From positions 1 through 37,971 of the forward strand of contig DATBFJ010000016.1 in the NCBI GenBank assembly GCA_036558545.1: DNA of 37,971 nt, read 5' to 3'. The position numbers and the translations under genes are program-made. Numbering within the stretch: the first letter of the stretch is position 1; each line of letters begins with the position of its first letter. Positions 33,817 through 37,971 of this stretch are shown here, one piece after another. The notes beneath the pieces are model-generated. The model was given only the letters and a program-made list of their open reading frames with translations, did no database searches and was not told the DNA's origin. The stretch is from JALYGJ01 sp036558545 (GTDB taxonomy: Bacteria > Chloroflexota > Limnocylindria > Limnocylindrales > CSP1-4).

Positions 33817-33935
33817 ATCGGAACGTGCGTCCGTGGCCGTTGCAAGTCCATCGATAAACGCAGGACGATCTGATCGGCTCAGCGCCCGTACCGATCGATA
33901 GCGAATTCCCGACATGGCGCCGCCCACCGTGCGCG

Positions 33936-33941
33936 TATCCT
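33936..33941 (+). promoter_or_regulatory. Possible -10 box of the Ku operon
   Basis: TATCCT would place the transcript start near 33948, inside the inverted repeat 33945-33970. The resulting leader is about 55 bases and ends in AAGGAG. No good -35 match is seen. Confidence 0.4.
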
Positions 33942-33944
33942 TCT

Positions 33945-33970
33945 CGCACGCGGATCGAGATCCGCGTGCG
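33945..33970. repeat. Perfect 12-base inverted repeat upstream of Ku
   Basis: CGCACGCGGATC (33945-33956) and GATCCGCGTGCG (33959-33970) are perfectly complementary with two bases (GA) between them, 33 bases before the Ku start. No T-run follows, so it is not a terminator. It overlaps the predicted transcript start and could be an operator or a 5' hairpin. Confidence 0.7.
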
Positions 33971-34003
33971 GGGACGAGCACCGCCATAAAAGGAGAACAC
34001 CTC

Positions 34004-34894
34004 ATGCCACGCGCGATGTGGCGCGGCGCGATCCAGTTTGGCCTCGTGACCGTGCCGGTCAAGCTGTACCTGGCGACGGAAGCCCGTGCGGGCCTGTCGT
34101 TCAACCTGCTGCACAAGACGTGCCTCAACCGGATCCAGATGCGCACGTATTGCCCGGAACATGGCGAGATCCCACGCAGCGACACGGTGCGTGGCTTCGA
34201 GTACAGCAAGGGCCAGTACATCGTCATCGACGAGGCGGATTTCGAGAACGTGCCGCTCAAGACTGTTCGCTCGATCGAGATCGGATTGTTCGTCGAGGCC
34301 AAGCGCAGCGAGCAGGAGCTGACGTTCGTCAAGCAGGCCTACTACCTGGAGCCGGAGCCGATCGGTCGCAAGGCCTTCTATCTGCTCAAGTCGGTCCTTG
34401 CCGATGAGGGTCTTTCGGCAATCTGCAAGATCGTTCTGAAGGATCGCGAGGCACTGGCCGCGATCAATCCATACGCGAACACGATGCTGCTATCGACGCT
34501 GTACTGGCCGGACGAGGTCCGATCGACCGCCGAGCTCGACCTCCCCGAGGAGGACTTCGACTTCAAGCCGGCGGAGAAGCAGATGGCCATGCAGCTCGTC
34601 CAGGCGATGACCGGCCAGTTCGAGGCCGAGGACTACAAGGACGAGTACCGCCAGGCGCTGATGGCCGTCATCGAGAGCAAGATCGCCGGCCAGCCGGTCG
34701 AGGTGCCCAAGGTCACCGAGGCGCCGACCAAGATCGCCGACCTGATGAGCGTCCTCGAGGCGAGCGTGGCCGCCGCCCGCGAGGCTCGTTCGCAGCGCGA
34801 CGCGGGCGGCGGCGCAACGGCCGAGTCTTCGACCAAACCCGCCAAGGCTGCCAAGGCGGCGCCCAAGACGGAGCGCAAGCGCAAGGTCGCGTGA
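34004..34894 (+). CDS. ku: Ku protein of bacterial non-homologous end joining
   Basis: A 296-residue Ku homologue, the usual length. Ku homodimers encircle DNA ends and recruit the ligase in NHEJ. The N-terminus MPRAMWRGAIQFGLVTVPVKLY is the family signature (seen as WRGAIQFGLVTVPVKLY), followed by FNLLHKTCLNRIQ, VRGFEYSKGQYIVIDEADFE, YYLEPEPIGRKAFYLL and MQLVQAMTGQFEAEDYKDEYRQAL, the standard beta-barrel core order. The C-terminal tail (about 265-296) is Ala/Lys-rich (KPAKAAKAAPKTERKRKVA), as in Ku proteins with extended DNA-binding tails. ATG 34004 has AAAAGGAG 8 bases upstream. Its stop overlaps the next gene as GTGA, so the ligase-like partner is translated with it. Confidence 0.96.
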   Translation: MPRAMWRGAIQFGLVTVPVKLYLATEARAGLSFNLLHKTCLNRIQMRTYCPEHGEIPRSDTVRGFEYSKGQYIVIDEADFENVPLKTVRSIEIGLFVEAKRSEQELTFVKQAYYLEPEPIGRKAFYLLKSVLADEGLSAICKIVLKDREALAAINPYANTMLLSTLYWPDEVRSTAELDLPEEDFDFKPAEKQMAMQLVQAMTGQFEAEDYKDEYRQALMAVIESKIAGQPVEVPKVTEAPTKIADLMSVLEASVAAAREARSQRDAGGGATAESSTKPAKAAKAAPKTERKRKVA

Positions 34895-35589
34895 CGCGGT
34901 CCCCCGCTGACAGCAGCCAGCTGTCGTTTGATATCGATTCGGCCAGGGGCGCAGTCCTGCCTCAACGGCTGCGTCCAATGCTTCCGGTCGACGGCGATCG
35001 GCCTTTTGATGACCCCGACTGGTTCTTCGAGCCGTGGTGGCCCGGGGCGTCGACACTTGCGTACATCGAGGACGGACGCGTCCGGCTTCAGACCGAACAC
35101 CTGGCCGATCCGCTGGAGGCCTTTCCCGAGCTCGCCGCCATCCCGGGCCAGTTCCGCGATGACGGCCTGATCGTCGAAGGTGCCTTGCTCGTCCTTGATG
35201 ATGACGGCCGGCCCGACTCAGATCTACTGCGCGCCCGGCTCGCGGGAGGCGGCGACCAGCGCGGAACCGCCGCGCTCGTGGCGTCAGATCTGCTGTACGC
35301 ATCAGGTCAGCCCCAGATCGATCTGCCATTTGATGAACGTCGAACCCGCCTCGCACGCGTTCTGCAGGACGGCGACCACTGCGTGGTCAGCCGCGGCCTT
35401 CGCGCCGAAGGGACAACGCTGGCCGAGGCAGTTGGCCCAATGGGCGTGACGGAGATCTCGGCACGGCTGCTGGGAGCGGCCTACCGCTTGGGCGCGCGGG
35501 ACGGATCGTGGCTGCGCATACCCATCGCACCAGAGCCACCGGCGACGCGGCGACCACTGCTTGCCGTGCTGCAGCGCCTGCCACTGTGA
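34891..35589 (+). CDS. LigD-type DNA ligase-domain homologue lacking the catalytic lysine
   Basis: A 232-residue protein resembling the adenylation domain of ATP-dependent DNA ligases such as LigD: LRPMLPVDGDRPFDDPDWFFEPWWPG (27-52, in parts), AYIEDGRVRLQTEH, FPELAAIPGQF, VLDDDGRPD, SDLLYASGQPQIDLPFDERRTRLARVL and YRLGARDGSWLRI. The catalytic Lys of motif I (FEPKWDG) is Trp49 (FEPWWPG). The motif III Glu (DGEI) is lost (EGAL), and motif IV (EGIVAK) reads GVTEIS. It cannot form the ligase-AMP intermediate. No OB-fold, polymerase or nuclease domain follows. GTG 34891 overlaps the Ku stop as GTGA. It may be a structural NHEJ partner of Ku or a decaying ligase; the intact fold pattern and coupling favour a kept role. 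Confidence 0.82.
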   Translation: MTRSPADSSQLSFDIDSARGAVLPQRLRPMLPVDGDRPFDDPDWFFEPWWPGASTLAYIEDGRVRLQTEHLADPLEAFPELAAIPGQFRDDGLIVEGALLVLDDDGRPDSDLLRARLAGGGDQRGTAALVASDLLYASGQPQIDLPFDERRTRLARVLQDGDHCVVSRGLRAEGTTLAEAVGPMGVTEISARLLGAAYRLGARDGSWLRIPIAPEPPATRRPLLAVLQRLPL

Positions 35590-35676
35590 TCCATTCGGCA
35601 CTTCAGCTTCCGTTGACAATCCGACGATGATGTTTCGCGGCGCGTCACGCCTGGAACTGATCTAGGGGGTTTCGTC

Positions 35677-37971
35677 TTGTCTCAGCCATCTCTACGGGCG
35701 CGCATCGCCCGGATGTTCGTTGCAGCGTCCCTTCTGGCCGTTACGGTCGTACCGACCGTCGGAGCATTGGCCGTCCCCGGCGTTGCACTGGCCACCAGCT
35801 GTATAGATAGCTGGCAACCCGTAACCAATTTCCCCAGCAACCTCTCTGGTCTCGACGCGCAGGGGGCCGCCGCAGTGAATGGCACCCCAGGTTGGATCGT
35901 CGGCCTCTCCTCGGCTCAATCCGAATCGAAGCGCGTCCCGCTGATAGCCCAGTGGAACGGCACGTCGTGGGTGCGCGTCAGCGCGCCGTACAACGGTTTC
36001 GGCGTACTGAACGCTGTTCAGGCGACCAATGCCAGCCATGCCTGGACAGTCGGCTCCAAGGGCAGCTATACGCGCTGGCCAATCGCCGCCGTGTGGAACG
36101 GAACGTCGTGGAGCGACGTGGCTGTGCCCAAGCCAACCGGACAGCTGGCAACCTTCGCCGACCTGTCGTTGATCGACCAGAGCCGCTTTTGGGCGGTCGG
36201 AGCTCACCTCGTGGACGGCTACCTCAAGCCGGTTGCGATGAAGAAGCGGCCAACAAGCTGGCTCAAGGCCAATCCGCCCATTGCGGCCAACAGCCAGGGC
36301 GGCCTCTCTGACGTGACCATCGCCCCCGATGGGACGGTCTGGGCCGGTGGTTGGAAGACCGACGCGAATGGCGATGCCCGACCATGGGTGACGTATCGCG
36401 TTGGCTCGACGTGGCAGACGTCAACTCTCGCACCCGTGCCTGCAGGCCGAGGTTCGGTGATGGACCTGTCATTCCGTACAACATCGGATGCCTGGGCCGC
36501 GGGCTGGATCGAGACCGACGGTGGCGGCGGCTACCAGCCCTTCCTCGAGCACTGGAACGGCACCAGCTGGACGGTGCGCTCGACGCCGTGGGCGAACAAC
36601 CGCTCGATCATCCTCAACGCAGTCGACGTCGAGCCGACGGGCCGCCTGGTCGTGGCGGGCATGCAGATTGACATCAACCGCCAGGACATCACTGCGGTCC
36701 TCAATGGCTCGACGTGGACCGTTACCAGTCTGTCGGCGGGCGGCCCCGGCCGTTCGGCAATGATGGATACCGTGCCATTGAGCTCGGGCACCATGGTCGT
36801 CGGTTATTTCGACAACCAGCCGGCGACGTTGCTCCCCTGCTCCGTGTCGCAACCATCGTCTCCGGGCCAGAGCCTGGGCAATGGCTCTGAGCAGGCCGCC
36901 GACATCGACACGGATGAGATTGACGAGTCAGGTCCGGATCCGATCGATTCGTTAAACATCGACACGACAGACGTCCCGGGCACGGTCGCGCTCGACGAGA
37001 CGGCCGCGGCAGGGCTCACTCTGAAGGCCCCGTCATGGGGTGGAGTCGTCGCTGACTTCAACAACGACAGCTACCCCGATGTCTTCATCAACCGCCATTA
37101 CCAGGATGTGCCGCTGATGATGATGAACAGCGCCTCGTCGACTTTCACCCCGCTCGACGCCGATTTCGCTGATCGCGACCGGCACCGCTGCGATGCGGCG
37201 GACGTGGACCAGGATGGGACGCTCGATCTGTTCTGCGCGATCGGTGTCAATAAGGGGACCAGCAACACGCCCCAGGAATTCACCCTTGACCCGGGCGATG
37301 CCGGGGGCACCTGGGCGTCCACTCAGTTCGGCGTTCTGGACGGCTACGGCCGCGGCCGCGACGCGACCTTCATCGATCTGAACGGTGACCAGTATCCGGA
37401 CCTGTATATCGGCAACGAGGCGTCGCGCTCGGACGCGATGCTGAGCTCGAACCGGCTGTACATCAACAATGGCGGCACGGGTTTCGTGTCCGCCGCCAGT
37501 TGGGGCGTGGACCTGTCAGTGGGCGCCAATTGCATGCTCGACGCGGATGTCAACGGTGATGGCAAGGATGACCTGTTGATGTGCACGGCAGAGCCGTTGG
37601 GCAGCGCGGGCAGCGGTGCGCGGGTGTTCATCAACCAGGGCAGCAGCTTCAGCGATCAAACCAGCGCTCTGGGCTTGGCCGGGCCGGGCGTAAGCGACAT
37701 GGCCGTCGCGGACTTCAACGGCGACGGCAAGCTTGACGTCGCTGAGCTCAACGGCAAGGGACTGAAGATTTACAGCCGCTCGGGCAGCACGTTCAGCCAG
37801 CTCTATTCGCTGACGGCCAACGCCGGGGTGAAGCTGGCTGTCGGTGACGTCAACGCCGACGGGCACCCCGACATTTATGTCTCCCGGCGCACCGCCGGCA
37901 ATACCGGACACCTGATGCTCGTGAACAACGGCAATGGCACTTCGTTCACATCGATGACCATCCCTCAGCCG
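35677..37971 (+). CDS. Secreted propeller / FG-GAP (VCBS) repeat protein, C-terminus beyond the right edge
   Basis: 765 residues are seen with no stop. A signal peptide (MFVAASLLAVTVVPTVGALA, about 13-32) follows the TTG start. Residues about 35-385 hold repeats around the motif WNGTSW (QWNGTSWVRVS, VWNGTSWSDVA, HWNGTSWTVRS, LNGSTWTVTS), typical of beta-propeller-like secreted proteins. An acidic linker (AADIDTDEIDESGPDPID) leads to FG-GAP/VCBS repeats with Ca-binding loops: DFNNDSYPD, DVDQDGTLD, DLNGDQYPD, DVNGDGKDD, DFNGDGKLD, DVNADGHPD. The start TTG 35677 is supported by AGGGGG 7 bases upstream; ATG 35713 would cut into the signal peptide. TTGACA at 35613-35618 in the preceding gap is an isolated -35-like hexamer without a matching -10. 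A surface or adhesive role is likely; no enzymatic motif is visible. Confidence 0.85.
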   Translation, partial: MSQPSLRARIARMFVAASLLAVTVVPTVGALAVPGVALATSCIDSWQPVTNFPSNLSGLDAQGAAAVNGTPGWIVGLSSAQSESKRVPLIAQWNGTSWVRVSAPYNGFGVLNAVQATNASHAWTVGSKGSYTRWPIAAVWNGTSWSDVAVPKPTGQLATFADLSLIDQSRFWAVGAHLVDGYLKPVAMKKRPTSWLKANPPIAANSQGGLSDVTIAPDGTVWAGGWKTDANGDARPWVTYRVGSTWQTSTLAPVPAGRGSVMDLSFRTTSDAWAAGWIETDGGGGYQPFLEHWNGTSWTVRSTPWANNRSIILNAVDVEPTGRLVVAGMQIDINRQDITAVLNGSTWTVTSLSAGGPGRSAMMDTVPLSSGTMVVGYFDNQPATLLPCSVSQPSSPGQSLGNGSEQAADIDTDEIDESGPDPIDSLNIDTTDVPGTVALDETAAAGLTLKAPSWGGVVADFNNDSYPDVFINRHYQDVPLMMMNSASSTFTPLDADFADRDRHRCDAADVDQDGTLDLFCAIGVNKGTSNTPQEFTLDPGDAGGTWASTQFGVLDGYGRGRDATFIDLNGDQYPDLYIGNEASRSDAMLSSNRLYINNGGTGFVSAASWGVDLSVGANCMLDADVNGDGKDDLLMCTAEPLGSAGSGARVFINQGSSFSDQTSALGLAGPGVSDMAVADFNGDGKLDVAELNGKGLKIYSRSGSTFSQLYSLTANAGVKLAVGDVNADGHPDIYVSRRTAGNTGHLMLVNNGNGTSFTSMTIPQP

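Noticed and set aside
34490..35356. Open frame antisense to Ku and the ligase-like gene
   Set aside because: No motif, and both sense genes have clear family signatures.
35613..35618. Perfect TTGACA as promoter of the FG-GAP gene
   Set aside because: No -10-like hexamer is found 15-19 bases downstream, so it is not called as a promoter.
1..37971. tRNA, rRNA, CRISPR array, insertion sequence or prophage
   Set aside because: No cloverleaf or TTCGANNC-type signature, regularly spaced repeats, transposase or integrase motifs were seen by reading; a covariance or repeat scan was not possible.

Overview
The window is dense, GC-rich (clearly above 60 % by eye) bacterial chromosome: 27 protein genes on both strands, no rRNA, tRNA, insertion sequence, phage module or CRISPR array that I can see, and no gene-free stretch over 300 bases. 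Gene content (cyanophycin synthetase/cyanophycinase, Lhr helicase with a Nei-type glycosylase, Ku, M16 peptidase pair, AcuC-type deacetylase, fused urease gamma/beta homologue, PyrR-type leader on carAB) and frequent GTG/TTG starts fit an uncultured soil or freshwater member of Chloroflexota (Limnocylindria-like) or a deep actinobacterial lineage. I cannot decide between these from the window, and no gene here is a reliable phylogenetic marker by eye.

Layout, left to right. (1) 1-2443, minus: a membrane GGDEF/HD-GYP signalling protein followed after 5 bases by the start of a secreted cadherin/Ig-like repeat protein that runs off the left edge. (2) 2654-6255, minus: cphB-cphA, a compact cyanophycin (Asp-Arg storage polymer) operon. 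(3) 6497-7309, plus: a polytopic GT87-like membrane protein. (4) 7306-12772, minus: lhr-nei DNA repair pair, overlapping by 8 bases. (5) 12879-15665, plus: secreted subtilase. (6) 15652-21074, minus: five genes joined by four consecutive 4-base stop/start overlaps (active M16 peptidase, inactive M16 partner, PfkB-like fragment, AcuC-type deacetylase, alpha/beta hydrolase). (7) 21109-22584, plus: sugar-type MFS transporter. (8) 22581-23063, minus: polynucleotide-kinase-like P-loop kinase. (9) 23255-29715, minus: HIT protein, ChrA, then carA-carB behind a leader that looks like a PyrR-responsive attenuator. (10) 29823-30443, plus: TetR regulator with nested palindromes upstream; 30454-31182, minus: YtxH-like stress protein. 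(11) 31294-33454, plus: a two-gene urease-like system (gamma-beta fusion plus alpha) without accessory genes and with a remodelled active site; a small cupin faces it. (12) 34004-35589, plus: Ku and a ligase-fold partner that has lost the catalytic lysine. (13) 35677 to the right edge, plus: a secreted propeller/FG-GAP protein.

Two signals recur. First, many first genes of transcription units have a TANNNT hexamer 6-8 bases before the start codon and no Shine-Dalgarno sequence (cphB, GT87-like, lhr, subtilase, tetR, ureAB-like, cupin), the arrangement expected for leaderless mRNAs. Genes inside operons and a few others (hydrolase, HIT, YtxH-like, Ku, FG-GAP protein) carry AGGAGG-type sites. 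Second, genes are packed by stop/start overlaps (GTGA or TTGA) in operons and by shared CTAG stop codons between convergent neighbours.

The most interesting loci are the divergent accessory-free urease-like pair, the Ku/pseudo-ligase pair behind a perfect inverted repeat, and the carAB leader, where PyrR-type loops, a Shine-Dalgarno sequence, a start codon and an intrinsic terminator are interleaved.
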